Origin: DATKRB01 sp035532415
GTDB taxonomy: Bacteria; Actinomycetota; Acidimicrobiia; Acidimicrobiales; RAAP-2
Direction of reading: 5' to 3'
NCBI GenBank assembly: GCA_035532415.1
Contig: DATKRB010000010.1
Location: 1-64,000 of the forward strand
DNA length: 64,000 bases
Below are positions 33,721-42,792 of this stretch, piece by piece. The notes beneath the pieces were generated by a model. It made no database searches. It saw only the letters and a list, made by a program, of their open reading frames with translations, and was not told where the DNA came from. A program made the position numbers and the translations under genes. Every line of letters begins with the position of its first letter. Within the stretch, counting starts at the first letter, position 1.

Positions 33721-34632
33721 ATGGGGAGCCTGCGGCGTTTCGTACCGTGGTGCCTCCTCCTGCTGGTGGCGTTGGGCGCCGGGTTGGGGCTCGGGCTGGG
33801 TCTGGCGGGTTCACCGTCACAGGTTCAGAACGCGGGGGCCACGTCCGAGCGGACGTATTACGTGTCCCTCGGCGATTCGTATGCGGTCGGTTATCAGCCC
33901 GGTCCCGGACCGACGCTCCATGGCTACGCGAACTTCGTCGCGAGGGACGCGCGGGCGCTCGGACACGATTTCACGCTCGAGAACTTCGGGTGCGCGGGGG
34001 CCACCACCGCGTCGATCCTGAACCAGGTCGGATGTATCGTGCCCGCGATCGGCGGCGCACCGTACGCCGGGAGGACCCAGCTGGGCGCCGCCGAGCAGTT
34101 CATCGCCGACCATCACGGCCGGATCGGCCTGATCACCGTGTCGATCGGCGGCAACGACGTCACTGCCTGCGCGGTTGCGTCGAGCCCCCTGACGTGCATC
34201 GGCGCGGCGGTGAGCACCATCGAGACGAACGTCGCCCGGGTGGCGAGCGGTCTGCGCTCGGCCGCAGGTCCGGACGTTCCGATCATCGGGTTGACGTACC
34301 CCGACGTGATCCTCGGGAAATGGGTGTACCCCCCGGTGAGCCAGAGCCTGGCCGAGCTCTCCGTCGTTGCGTTCAGGAACCTGCTCAACCCTGCCCTCCA
34401 GCGTACCTACGCGTCGGCGCAGGCCAGCCTGGTGGACGTCACGGCCGCGACCGGTGCCTACGTCCCGCTCACCCGAACCGTCTCGGCGAGCCCCTACGGG
34501 ACCATCCCCTACGCAGTGGATCAGGTCTGCAAGCTCACGTACTTCTGCTCCCAGGGGAACATTCACGCCGACACCGCGGGGTACGAGCTCATCGGCCGGC
34601 TGATCGTGACGCAGCTGTCGCATTCCCGCTAG
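33721..34632 (+). CDS. Secreted SGNH/GDSL-type esterase
   Basis: This 303-residue protein has a signal peptide (RFVPWCLLLLVALGAGLGLG). Block I is VSLGDSYAVG with the nucleophile Ser, block III is IGGNDVT with the oxyanion Asn, and block V is NIHADTAGY with the catalytic Asp-x-x-His order inverted as HAD. The full SGNH set is therefore present. It is predicted to be an exported lipase/esterase or acyl hydrolase. Four cysteines in the mature part (FGCAGA, VGCIVP, LTCIG, VCKLTYFC region) suggest disulfides. It stands alone. Confidence 0.8.
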   Translation: MGSLRRFVPWCLLLLVALGAGLGLGLGLAGSPSQVQNAGATSERTYYVSLGDSYAVGYQPGPGPTLHGYANFVARDARALGHDFTLENFGCAGATTASILNQVGCIVPAIGGAPYAGRTQLGAAEQFIADHHGRIGLITVSIGGNDVTACAVASSPLTCIGAAVSTIETNVARVASGLRSAAGPDVPIIGLTYPDVILGKWVYPPVSQSLAELSVVAFRNLLNPALQRTYASAQASLVDVTAATGAYVPLTRTVSASPYGTIPYAVDQVCKLTYFCSQGNIHADTAGYELIGRLIVTQLSHSR

Positions 34633-34804
34633 CCCCGGCACTCCCGCCGCGTCACCGACGTTCCCTGCTCCGCTACCGCCGCCCGTTCGCGGGCTCCCGA
34701 CCTCTTCCCGGCCCCGGGTGCCGCAAGATCGGGATCGGGACTATCGCCTCTGGTGCGGGCAGCCGGTGAGGCGGACACTCGAACCGAGGGCGAGGAGGTT
34801 GGCC

Positions 34805-36139
34805 ATGGAGTTTCGCGACCGCGTCGAGGCCGGCAGGCGTCTGGCCGACAGGCTGCTGTACCTCGGAGACCAGGATGTGGTCGTTCTCGGGCTGCCGAGG
34901 GGTGGGGTGCCCGTCGCCTTCGAGGTGGCGGCAGCTCTCGGGGCTCCGCTCGACGTCATCGTCGTGCGCAAGCTGGGCGTGCCGTTTCAGCCTGAGTTCG
35001 GCATGGGTGCGATCGGCGAGGATGGCGTTCGCATCGTCAACCCCGAGGTGGTGCGCATGGCCGGAGTCGATGAGGCCGAGCTCGCCGCAGTGGAGCGACG
35101 CGAGCGGCGCGAGCTCGAACGCCGGGCCGGACGGTTTCGCAGCGTCCGCCCCCGAGTGCCGCTTCAGGGGCGGACAGCGGTCATCGTCGACGACGGCATC
35201 GCCACCGGGTCGACCGCCCGGGCCGCCTGCCAGGTTGCACGGGCTCACGGTGCCGCCCGCGTCGTGCTGGCGGTACCGGTCGCGCCTCGGTCCTCGGTCG
35301 TCGAGCTGGCCGGCGTCGCGGACGAGGTGGTCTGCCTCGATTCGCCCGAGCCGTTCTTCGCCGTGGGCCAGTGGTACCGCAATTTCTCCCAGACATCCGA
35401 CCAGGAGGTCGTGGACCTCCTGCAACGGGCGGCCGGGGGGACCGTCGCCCCGCCGCTGGCGGTGAATTCGGCCGTTGACCCGCCGGTTCGCGACGAGGAG
35501 GTCGAGGTGCAGGTGGGGTCGGTCCGCCTCGCCGGGCACCTCACCGTGCCGGAGGTGCTGCAGGGGCTGGTGGTGTTCGCCCACGGCACCGGCAGCGGCC
35601 GCCACAGCCCCCGGAACCGGCTCGTCGCCGCCGCCCTCAACGACGCCGGGCTCGGGACCCTGCTCTTCGACCTCCTCACCCCCGACGAGGAGTTCGACCG
35701 CGCCCAGGTCTTCGACATCCCGCTGCTGGCCGGCCGGTTGCAGGAGGTCACCCGTTGGCTGCAGGCGCAGCCCGAGGCGAAGGACATGCGCATCGGCTAC
35801 TTCGGGGCGAGCACGGGAGCCGGGGCAGCGCTGTGGGCCGCGGGTCAGCCGGAGTCCGCCGTCGCCGCAATCGTGTCGCGGGGAGGGAGGCCGGACCTGG
35901 CCGGTCGGGCGCTGACCGGGGTGCGAGCCCCGACGCTGCTCATCGTTGGCGGCCACGACGAGGTCGTTCTGGGGCTCAACCGCGACGCGCAGGCGCGCCT
36001 GGCCTGCGAGAGCCACCTCGCCGTGGTGCCTGGCGCCACTCATCTCTTCGAGGAGCCGGGAGCGCTGGAGGCGGTGGCGGGCCTCGCCCGGGACTGGTTC
36101 CTCCGCCATCTGGCCCCTGCGGCGCAGCCCGCGGGTTAG
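34805..36139 (+). CDS. Phosphoribosyltransferase-alpha/beta hydrolase fusion
   Basis: This 444-residue two-domain protein starts at ATG 34805 behind GAGGAGG. Residues 1-215 are a type I phosphoribosyltransferase with the PRPP loop VIVDDGIATGSTAR (126-139). Residues about 230-444 are a dienelactone-hydrolase-like alpha/beta hydrolase with nucleophile GASTG, Asp in VGGHDEV and His in GATHLFEE. Such fusions recur in actinobacterial stress or dormancy gene groups with erythromycin-esterase-like and PEP-synthase genes, as here. The physiological substrate is unknown. Confidence 0.83.
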   Translation: MEFRDRVEAGRRLADRLLYLGDQDVVVLGLPRGGVPVAFEVAAALGAPLDVIVVRKLGVPFQPEFGMGAIGEDGVRIVNPEVVRMAGVDEAELAAVERRERRELERRAGRFRSVRPRVPLQGRTAVIVDDGIATGSTARAACQVARAHGAARVVLAVPVAPRSSVVELAGVADEVVCLDSPEPFFAVGQWYRNFSQTSDQEVVDLLQRAAGGTVAPPLAVNSAVDPPVRDEEVEVQVGSVRLAGHLTVPEVLQGLVVFAHGTGSGRHSPRNRLVAAALNDAGLGTLLFDLLTPDEEFDRAQVFDIPLLAGRLQEVTRWLQAQPEAKDMRIGYFGASTGAGAALWAAGQPESAVAAIVSRGGRPDLAGRALTGVRAPTLLIVGGHDEVVLGLNRDAQARLACESHLAVVPGATHLFEEPGALEAVAGLARDWFLRHLAPAAQPAG

Positions 36140-36271
36140 GGGCGTTCGGCCCTATCCCCGTCGCTCCGGCGCCGACAGGATCGTATACGTGGGCACCGAG
36201 TCGTCGGGGTTGCCGGGTCGATTCCATCGAGCCTGCGGACCGAGGAGCCCGAGGAGCCCGAGGAGGAGACG

Positions 36272-36325
36272 ATGATACTGATCCTCGTCGTTCTGGCGGT
36301 CGCGGTGGAGGTGATTGCACGATGA
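36272..36325 (+). CDS. Candidate 17-residue hydrophobic peptide
   Basis: A complete tiny frame MILILVVLAVAVEVIAR starts 3 bp after a GAGGAG site, and its stop overlaps the start of the next gene (ATGA). The peptide is almost entirely hydrophobic with one Glu and a C-terminal Arg. It could be a membrane peptide or a leader coupling translation of the acidic protein. It may also be chance, since only the ribosome site and overlap support it. Confidence 0.35.
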   Translation: MILILVVLAVAVEVIAR

Positions 36326-36639
36326 GCCAGAGCACCGACTGGACCCCCGACGAGGCCCTGGGCACGGAGACGTTCGAGCAGGGCGACGACGCCCTCGACG
36401 AGGAATCCCGCCTCGATCCGGGCTTTCTCGAGGCAGTCGAGCAGGATCCCGTGCTCGATCCCACTCTGCTGGTGGACCTTCGTGAGCTCGAGGAGGCCGG
36501 GGCGGAGCTCAACGACCCCGAGGCTCTGGTCACCCTGCAGGGAGGGATCGACGACCCCGACGGGCTCGGAGGGCCGACCGGTCGCACGCTCTCGCGAGGC
36601 GAGGACGAAGAGGGTTGGGATCTCGACGCCCCGCTCTGA
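36322..36639 (+). CDS. Acidic hypothetical protein
   Basis: This 105-residue protein is strongly acidic (many Asp/Glu, for example DDALDEESRLDPGFLEAVEQ and DPTLLVDLRELEEAGAELND) and probably partly disordered. ATG 36322 follows GGAGGTG at good spacing. I recognise no domain. It lies between the phosphoribosyltransferase fusion and PEP synthase in a run of same-strand stress-type genes. The overlap with the 17-codon frame suggests translational coupling. Confidence 0.6.
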   Translation: MSQSTDWTPDEALGTETFEQGDDALDEESRLDPGFLEAVEQDPVLDPTLLVDLRELEEAGAELNDPEALVTLQGGIDDPDGLGGPTGRTLSRGEDEEGWDLDAPL

Positions 36640-36766
36640 CGCCCGGCCGTACTTCCCGCTTCTCCCTGAAGGACCCGCCTTCGCTCCGCAGGTGACCTTG
36701 GACCCTACCTACGGGGCCTCTGATGGGGAACCATCGATAGGTGCGGCGCCAGCGGCGCGGGAGGAG

Positions 36767-39091
36767 ATGGACGTGCAACCAATCGTCTGGTTCGAGGACC
36801 TACGGCTGGCCGACGCGCCCTCGGTCGGCGGGAAGGGTGCCAACCTCGGCGAGCTGACGGCGGGCGGGATCCCGGTCCCTCCGGGGTTCGTCATCACCGG
36901 CGAGGCCTACCTCGGAGCCATCGAGCGCGCCGGTGTCCGGGATCGCCTCGGGACGATCCTCACCGAGGCCCGGCAGGCGAGTCCCGCCGCGCTGGGCCGC
37001 CTGGCCGACCAGGCCCAGGACCTGGTGCGGTCCGTCCCGATTCCCGACGACCTGGCATCGGCCGTGCTGGCCGCGTACCACCGCCTCCACGAAGGGGGAC
37101 GCGTGGCCGTTCGTTCCTCGGGAATCGGGGAGGATACGGAGGGCACCTCGTTCGCCGGGATGAACGCCACCTTCACGAACGTCGCCGGGGACCACGATCT
37201 GCTGGCCCGCATCGTCGACTGCTGGGCATCCCTTTACGGAGCGCGCTCCATCTCGTACCGCGCCGGCAAGGGGCTCGCCGACGAGCCCAGTATCGCCGTC
37301 ATCGTGCAGGAGATGATCCCCTCGGAACGATCCGGCGTGATGTTCACGGCCGATCCCTCCACCGGGGACTTGGACCACCTCGTCATCGAGGCCGCCTTCG
37401 GCCAGGGCGAGGTCGTGGTGAGTGGTCAGGTCGAGCCCGACACCTACGTGGTCGACAAGGAAGGCCCCTGGGTCCTTCATGTCCGAGTCGGATCCCAGCC
37501 CTACAAGATCGTTCGCGGGCCCGACGGCGCGGACCTGCGCGTCGATCTCGGTCCCGGTGACGGAAGCCGTCGTGTCCTGGCCGACGACGAGATCCTCGAG
37601 CTGGCGCGGGTCGGGTTGGCCGTGGAGGCGCTGTACGGAACCCCCCAGGACACCGAGTGGGCGATGGCCGGGGGGCGCACCGTGCTCGTGCAGTCCCGGC
37701 CCATCACCGCGCTCGGCCGCGAACAGGCCCCGGGCCCGGGCGCGGGCAGCGTCCTCGTACAGGGCCTGGCCGCGTCGTCGGGCCGCGCCTCGGGCACGGT
37801 GCGCGTGCTCCGCTCCCCCGAGGAGGGCGACCGGCTGTCGGCGGGCGAAGTCCTGGTCGCGCCGATGACCAGCCCTGACTGGGTGCCCACGATGCGCCGA
37901 GCGGCGGCGCTGGTCACCGATGGTGGGGGCATGACCTGCCACGCGGCCATCGTGGCGCGAGAGCTGGGGCTCCCCTGCGTGGTCGGGGCCCGCAACGCCA
38001 CCACCGTCCTGCGAGAGGGCGAGATCGTCACCGTGAACGGTGCCACGGGCACCGTCACCGAGGGTGCCATCGGAGCTCCCGTGGTTGCGGCTGACGCCAT
38101 CGGCAAGGCGCCCCCGGCTGGGGGTGGACCCCGGACGCTGGCCACTCGGCTGTACGTGAACCTGGCGTTCGCCGACCACGCCGAGGAGGTTGCCGCGCTG
38201 CCGGTGGACGGCGTCGGTCTGCTGCGCGCCGAGTTCATGGTCACCGACGCTCTGGGTGGTGTCCACCCCCGGCTGTTGCTCGAGCGCAAGGACGAGAGCA
38301 CCTTCGTCGATCGCATGGCATCGTCACTGCTGCGGATCACCAAGGCGTTTGAGCCGCGACCCGTCGTGTACCGCAGCATCGACTTCCGGACCAACGAGTT
38401 CCGTAACCTCGAGGGTGGTGAGCGGTTCGAACCGGCGGAGGAGAACCCGATGATCGGTTACCGAGGCTGCTACCGGTACGTGCGTGAGCCGGATCTCTTC
38501 CGCCTCGAGCTCGACGTGCTCGCGAGGACCCTCGAGGAGACGTCCAACGTCGTCCTCATGATCCCGTTCGTGCGAACGGCCTGGGAGCTCGAGGCCTGCC
38601 TGCAGGTGATCGACTCGAGTCCCGTGGCCGGCGCGCTGCCCGTGTGGGTCATGGCCGAAGTGCCCTCTGTCGCCTTCTTCATCCCCGAGTACGCCTCAAT
38701 GGGCATCACCGGGGTCTCCATCGGTAGCAACGACCTCACGCAGCTCATGCTCGGCGTGGACCGGGACTCGCAGATCTGTGCCGATCTCTTCGACGAGGCC
38801 GATCCGGCCGTCCTCGATGCCATCGGTCGGATCATCGAGAGCTGCCGGACGTCGGGGATCACGTCGTCGCTGTGCGGACAGGCTCCGTCGAACCGGCCCG
38901 CATTCGCCGAACACCTGGTGCGGCTGGGCATCACGTCGCTCTCGGTGAACCCCGACGCCGTCGACGCGGTCAGGAAGTCGGTGGCGGAGGCCGAATGGCG
39001 CTTGCTCCTCGAGTCCACCGTCCCCGGCCGGGCCGGCGAGCACGTCGGGCTCCCGGCCCGGCGAGCCGCCCGACGTGGGCGGTTTCGTTGA
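36767..39091 (+). CDS. ppsA: Phosphoenolpyruvate synthase
   Basis: PEP synthase converts pyruvate, ATP and water to PEP, AMP and phosphate in gluconeogenesis. The 774-residue product has all three modules. They are the N-terminal ATP-grasp domain (GGKGANLGEL, VRSSGIGEDTEGTSFAG, ERSGVMFTADP), the phosphohistidine swivel domain with catalytic His in DGGGMTCHAAIVARELGLPC, and the C-terminal PEP-binding barrel (PVVYRSIDFRTNEFR, SIGSNDLTQLMLGVDRD, SLCGQAPS with the acid Cys). The ATG at 36767 sits almost on the GGAGGAG site. The GTG at 36773 has better spacing. It is followed by pgk after 27 bp. Confidence 0.88.
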   Translation: MDVQPIVWFEDLRLADAPSVGGKGANLGELTAGGIPVPPGFVITGEAYLGAIERAGVRDRLGTILTEARQASPAALGRLADQAQDLVRSVPIPDDLASAVLAAYHRLHEGGRVAVRSSGIGEDTEGTSFAGMNATFTNVAGDHDLLARIVDCWASLYGARSISYRAGKGLADEPSIAVIVQEMIPSERSGVMFTADPSTGDLDHLVIEAAFGQGEVVVSGQVEPDTYVVDKEGPWVLHVRVGSQPYKIVRGPDGADLRVDLGPGDGSRRVLADDEILELARVGLAVEALYGTPQDTEWAMAGGRTVLVQSRPITALGREQAPGPGAGSVLVQGLAASSGRASGTVRVLRSPEEGDRLSAGEVLVAPMTSPDWVPTMRRAAALVTDGGGMTCHAAIVARELGLPCVVGARNATTVLREGEIVTVNGATGTVTEGAIGAPVVAADAIGKAPPAGGGPRTLATRLYVNLAFADHAEEVAALPVDGVGLLRAEFMVTDALGGVHPRLLLERKDESTFVDRMASSLLRITKAFEPRPVVYRSIDFRTNEFRNLEGGERFEPAEENPMIGYRGCYRYVREPDLFRLELDVLARTLEETSNVVLMIPFVRTAWELEACLQVIDSSPVAGALPVWVMAEVPSVAFFIPEYASMGITGVSIGSNDLTQLMLGVDRDSQICADLFDEADPAVLDAIGRIIESCRTSGITSSLCGQAPSNRPAFAEHLVRLGITSLSVNPDAVDAVRKSVAEAEWRLLLESTVPGRAGEHVGLPARRAARRGRFR

Positions 39092-39118
39092 CCGGTCGAT
39101 GTGTCGAGGATGGTCGCC

Positions 39119-40306
39119 ATGTTCGATGACGTGCCCCGTCTCGGGGATCTCGGGCCGGTGGGCGGGAGGTCGGTCCTGCTCCGGGCAGACCTCAACGTCC
39201 CCCTTCTCCGGTCCGTGCAGGGTCCCATGGTGATCGCCGACGACTTCCGCATCCGGGCTGCACTGAGGACGATCAGATGGTTGACCGATCACGGCGCGCG
39301 CGTGACCGTCGCCGGCCACCTCGGGCGCCCCCGGGGCCGGGATCCGAGCCTCGCCATGGGCCCCGTGCGGGCCAAGCTCCAAGAGCTCGTTCCGGGGGTG
39401 GAGGTTCTGGAGAACCTGCGGTTCGATCCCGGGGAGGAGGCGAACGACCCCGCTTTCGGCGCCGAGCTCGTACAGGGTCAGGACCTGTACGTCAACGACG
39501 CCTTCGGCGCGTGCCACCGGGCGCACGCCTCCATCGTGTTCCCGCCTACGGTCCTGCCGAGCGCCGCCGGGTACCTTCTCGGCCACGAGCTCGACTCCCT
39601 CGGCGAAGTCGTCGAGGCGCCCGCCCGACCCTTCACCCTGGTCGTCGGCGGGGCCAAGGTGAAGGACAAGCTCGGAACGATCCGGGCCCTGGCCGAAAAG
39701 ACCGACGTGCTGCTCGTGGGTGGGGCGATGGCCTTCACCTTCCTGGCAGCGCAGGGCCGGGCCGTCGCCGAGTCCGTCGTGGATGTGTCGGAGGTGGAGG
39801 TGTGCCGCGACCTGCTCCGATCGGACTTGGAGATCGAGCTGCCGATCGATCTGATCGCCAGCTCCGGGGCGACGACGGGGGTAGAGGGGCCCGGGCAGGG
39901 CGAGATCCGGTGCTTCGAGGGCGATCTGCCATCCGGGTGGCGGGCGTTCGACATCGGCCCGAAGACCCGGCAGCGGTTCCGCGAGCGGATCGGGCGCTCG
40001 GCCACGGTCCTGTGGAACGGCCCGATGGGTGTGGCCGAGGACCCCAGGTTCGCCTCGGGCACCCGAGAGGTCGCGTCTGCCATCGCCGCGGCCCCGGGGT
40101 TCACAGTGGTGGGCGGCGGCGACACCGTGGCCGCCGTGCGGGCCCTCGACCTGACAGAGCGGTTCGACCACGTCTCGAGCGGCGGAGGAGCCATGCTCGA
40201 GCTCATCGAGAGCGGCGATCTTCCGGGGATCGCTGCATTGCGCGACGCCCATCGTCGCCGTGCTCCGCACTCCGCCGGTGGAACGACGGAACCGGGCGCC
40301 ACGTGA
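39119..40306 (+). CDS. pgk: Phosphoglycerate kinase
   Basis: The enzyme interconverts 3-phosphoglycerate and 1,3-bisphosphoglycerate. The 395-residue product has the substrate motif VLLRADLNVPL, GHLGRPRG, ENLRFDPGEE, VNDAFGACHRAHASI, the hinge GGAKVKDKLGTI and the ATP-binding GGGDTVAAVR. It is full length and seems active. The ATG at 39119 is preferred over GTG 39101/ATG 39110 by family alignment. Sitting between PEP synthase and a sugar kinase rather than with gap and tpi, it may be a second, condition-specific copy. Confidence 0.85.
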   Translation: MFDDVPRLGDLGPVGGRSVLLRADLNVPLLRSVQGPMVIADDFRIRAALRTIRWLTDHGARVTVAGHLGRPRGRDPSLAMGPVRAKLQELVPGVEVLENLRFDPGEEANDPAFGAELVQGQDLYVNDAFGACHRAHASIVFPPTVLPSAAGYLLGHELDSLGEVVEAPARPFTLVVGGAKVKDKLGTIRALAEKTDVLLVGGAMAFTFLAAQGRAVAESVVDVSEVEVCRDLLRSDLEIELPIDLIASSGATTGVEGPGQGEIRCFEGDLPSGWRAFDIGPKTRQRFRERIGRSATVLWNGPMGVAEDPRFASGTREVASAIAAAPGFTVVGGGDTVAAVRALDLTERFDHVSSGGGAMLELIESGDLPGIAALRDAHRRRAPHSAGGTTEPGAT

Positions 40307-40367
40307 CGGTCGCCCCTGCCGGCGGCTTGCGCCGGCGACGACGGGACCGACCGGAGAAGGAGGACCG

Positions 40368-41459
40368 ATGACGCACCATGGCGACCGGTGGCGCTTTGAC
40401 GTCCTGTGCGTGGGCGACGTGGCGAGCGACCTGTACGTCCCGCTTCCCGAGGACCGGGTGAGGATCCGCTCCGACGGAGAAGGGCAGTGGCTCGAGCTGC
40501 CCTTCGGGGGCAAGGTGCCCTTCGACCGCCCGACGATCGTCGAAGCGGGCGGCAACGCGGCCAATGCGGCGGTCGCGTGCGCACGCCTCGGATTGCGCAC
40601 CGCCCTTGCCAGCTTTCTCGGAGCCGACCACCTCGGGCTCGAGATCCTCGCCGCGATGCATGCCGAGGGGATCGACACTTCCCTCGTCCGCCTCGACATG
40701 CACGCGCCGACCAACCGCCACTTCGTCCTCTGGGTCGGTCACGAGCGGACCATTCTCGTCCGGCATGAGGACTACGACTACCGGTGGGCCCGTCTCGGGC
40801 CGAGCGAGCTGCCGGCGTGGCTCTACCTGACGTCGGTGGGCCGGAACGCCGATGCCTACCAAGACGAGATCGCGGACTGGCTCGACGAGTACCCGTCGGT
40901 CGACTTCGCGTTCGAGCCGGGCACCCACCAGATCGAGAGGGGCGTGCTCGGTCTGGAGCGTCTCTACCGGCGCGCCTCCCTTCTGGTCTGCAACTTCGAA
41001 GAGGCGGCGACCATCTGCGGGTTGGATCCCGCGAGCGACGCGGACACGCTCCTCTCGGGCCTGCTCGACCTCGGACCGCGCCGGATCGTGATCACCAACT
41101 CGGTCTCCGGGGCCTACGCGACCGACGGCGCGACACGCTACGAGGTGCCCATCTACCCCGACGCCGAGCCGATCGTCGATCGCACCGGGGCGGGGGACGC
41201 CTTTGCCGCGACGCTGGTCGCCTTCCTCGCGCAGGGGATGTCGCTCGAAGAGGGGCTCCTCCGGGCGCCGGTGAACTCCATGAGCGTCGTTCACGGGATC
41301 GGCCCGCAGGCGAGGTTGCTGCGGCCGGATCAGCTCGACGCGCTCTTGCACCCGGTGCCGGTGGGTTTCGCCGTCCGTTCGACCCTGCGCACCCCGGAGG
41401 TGTCGGCACCGGTGACAGCGAGATCGTTCGAGGCTCGTCAGGGTCGTGGTGGTCGGTAG
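40368..41459 (+). CDS. PfkB-family carbohydrate kinase
   Basis: This 363-residue ribokinase-fold kinase starts at ATG 40368 after AAGGAGG. PfkB signature 1 is visible as EAGGNAANAAVACARLGLRT, and signature 2 as DRTGAGDAFAATLVAFLAQG with the catalytic Asp. The ATP-site segment is RIVITNSVSGAYA. The substrate (fructose-6-phosphate, adenosine, ribose or another sugar) cannot be assigned. It lies 61 bp downstream of pgk, in an apparent carbon-storage or gluconeogenic group. Confidence 0.83.
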   Translation: MTHHGDRWRFDVLCVGDVASDLYVPLPEDRVRIRSDGEGQWLELPFGGKVPFDRPTIVEAGGNAANAAVACARLGLRTALASFLGADHLGLEILAAMHAEGIDTSLVRLDMHAPTNRHFVLWVGHERTILVRHEDYDYRWARLGPSELPAWLYLTSVGRNADAYQDEIADWLDEYPSVDFAFEPGTHQIERGVLGLERLYRRASLLVCNFEEAATICGLDPASDADTLLSGLLDLGPRRIVITNSVSGAYATDGATRYEVPIYPDAEPIVDRTGAGDAFAATLVAFLAQGMSLEEGLLRAPVNSMSVVHGIGPQARLLRPDQLDALLHPVPVGFAVRSTLRTPEVSAPVTARSFEARQGRGGR

Positions 41460-41515
41460 GCCGCGTCTAGTCTGAGGAGGTCCGAGCCGAACGCGTCCGA
41501 GACGGAGACATCACG

Positions 41516-42256
41516 ATGGGACTGTTCCAGAGAGCGCACGACGTCATCGAGGCCAAGGCCAATCGGGCGATCGACGCGGCCGAGAAGCCCGACGAGATGC
41601 TCGACCTGTCCTACGAGAAGATGCTCGAACAGCTCACCCAGGTCCGCCGGGCGTTGGTCGACATCGCCGCGTCACGCAAGCGTATCGAGCTGCAGGAGAC
41701 CCAGCTGCAGCACTCCGTCGACCACCTGCAGGATCAGGCGAGGGCGGCAATGGGCCAGGGCCGGGAGGACCTCGCCAAGGAGGCGCTCTCCCGCAAGTCG
41801 GTCGCCCAGTCCCAGATCGCCGCCCTCGAGCCCCAGCACGAGCAGCTGGCCGAGCAGGAGGAGAAGCTGACCCACACGCTCAGCGCCCTGCAGGAGCGGG
41901 TCAACGCCTTCCGTACCCAGAAGGAGACCCTGAAGGCGCAGTACACCGCGGCCAAGGCGGTGTCGTCGGTGGGCGAGAGCGTGTCGGGAATATCGAAGTC
42001 GATCGGTGACTCCGGGGCCGCGCTGCAACGGGCCCAGGACAAGATCGCCACCATGCAGGCCCACGCCGGGGCCCTCGACGAGCTGCTCGAGTCCGGGGTC
42101 CTCGAGGACGTCGGCGGGGGGACCGACGACATTCAGAAGGAGCTCGACCAGGTGGGGGCCGCCGGGGAGATCGACGCGGAGCTGGCAGCGCTGAAGGCCG
42201 AGATCGGAGCGGGGACGGGTCCCGCCGTCGGATCGGGCCCACCGACCGGGAAGTGA
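41516..42256 (+). CDS. pspA: PspA/IM30-family membrane-stress protein
   Basis: This 246-residue protein starts MGLFQRAHDVIEAKANRAID, the typical PspA N-terminus (amphipathic helix, then NRAIDAAEKPDEML). Nearly the whole protein is predicted coiled coil (about residues 25-190; LSRKSVAQSQIAALEPQHEQ). Residues after 225 are a Gly/Pro/Thr tail. PspA proteins form ESCRT-III-like assemblies that protect the membrane and proton-motive force. A GGAGG sequence lies about 35 bp upstream, and an A/G-rich site precedes the ATG. Confidence 0.85.
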   Translation: MGLFQRAHDVIEAKANRAIDAAEKPDEMLDLSYEKMLEQLTQVRRALVDIAASRKRIELQETQLQHSVDHLQDQARAAMGQGREDLAKEALSRKSVAQSQIAALEPQHEQLAEQEEKLTHTLSALQERVNAFRTQKETLKAQYTAAKAVSSVGESVSGISKSIGDSGAALQRAQDKIATMQAHAGALDELLESGVLEDVGGGTDDIQKELDQVGAAGEIDAELAALKAEIGAGTGPAVGSGPPTGK

Positions 42257-42337
42257 CCCGCCCACCACCCGCCCACCACCCGCCCGCTGTGACCTTCGGC
42301 CCTGTCGTCGGAAGCGCAAGAGGCGGAGGATGCAGGT

Positions 42338-42754
42338 ATGGCACACAGGGTGAGCGTCATCGACAGGACGGTCGCGAAGACCTATGAGTGGCTCGAGCGG
42401 CTGTGCCGGGAGCTCGACACCGAGGACCGTCAGCACGCCTACGTGATCCTGCGAGCGGTGCTCCACGCAATGCGCGATCGGATCGGTCCCGAGGTATCGG
42501 TGCACCTCGCAGCCCAGCTCCCGCTGCTCGTGCGCGGGATCTTTTACGAGGGCTGGGATCCCAGCCGGACCCCGCAGCGGCTGACGCTCGAGGAGCTCGA
42601 GGCCCGGGTCGAGCGTGAAGCCCTCCTGAAGGGCACCGCGGAGGCGGAGCGCGCCATCCGGGCCGTGATGAAGGTCCTGTGGGACGAGTTCGCACCGGGC
42701 ACGATGGACCACGTCATCGCCGTCCTCCCCGACGAGTTCGCGGTCGTCCTTTAG
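42338..42754 (+). CDS. DUF2267-family protein
   Basis: This 138-residue helical protein has hallmark DUF2267 motifs: RQHAYVILRAVLHAMRDRIG, VSVHLAAQLPLLVRGIFYEG and a later ERAIRAVMKVLWDEFAPGTM. The GFYEGWDP-like turn is present as FYEGWDPSRTP. DUF2267 proteins are often found in actinobacterial dormancy or stress clusters, but their activity is unknown. The 81-bp spacer after pspA contains two to three copies of a CCACCACCCGCC-type repeat. Confidence 0.8.
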   Translation: MAHRVSVIDRTVAKTYEWLERLCRELDTEDRQHAYVILRAVLHAMRDRIGPEVSVHLAAQLPLLVRGIFYEGWDPSRTPQRLTLEELEARVEREALLKGTAEAERAIRAVMKVLWDEFAPGTMDHVIAVLPDEFAVVL

Positions 42755-42792
42755 CCGGCGGGGGACCCTGGGACCCGAGGAGGTCGTGCCGG

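Noticed and set aside
42257..42337. CCACCACCCGCC repeats as a possible CRISPR or iteron
   Set aside because: Only about 2.5 units of a 10-12 bp C-rich motif with no spacers. This is simple sequence.
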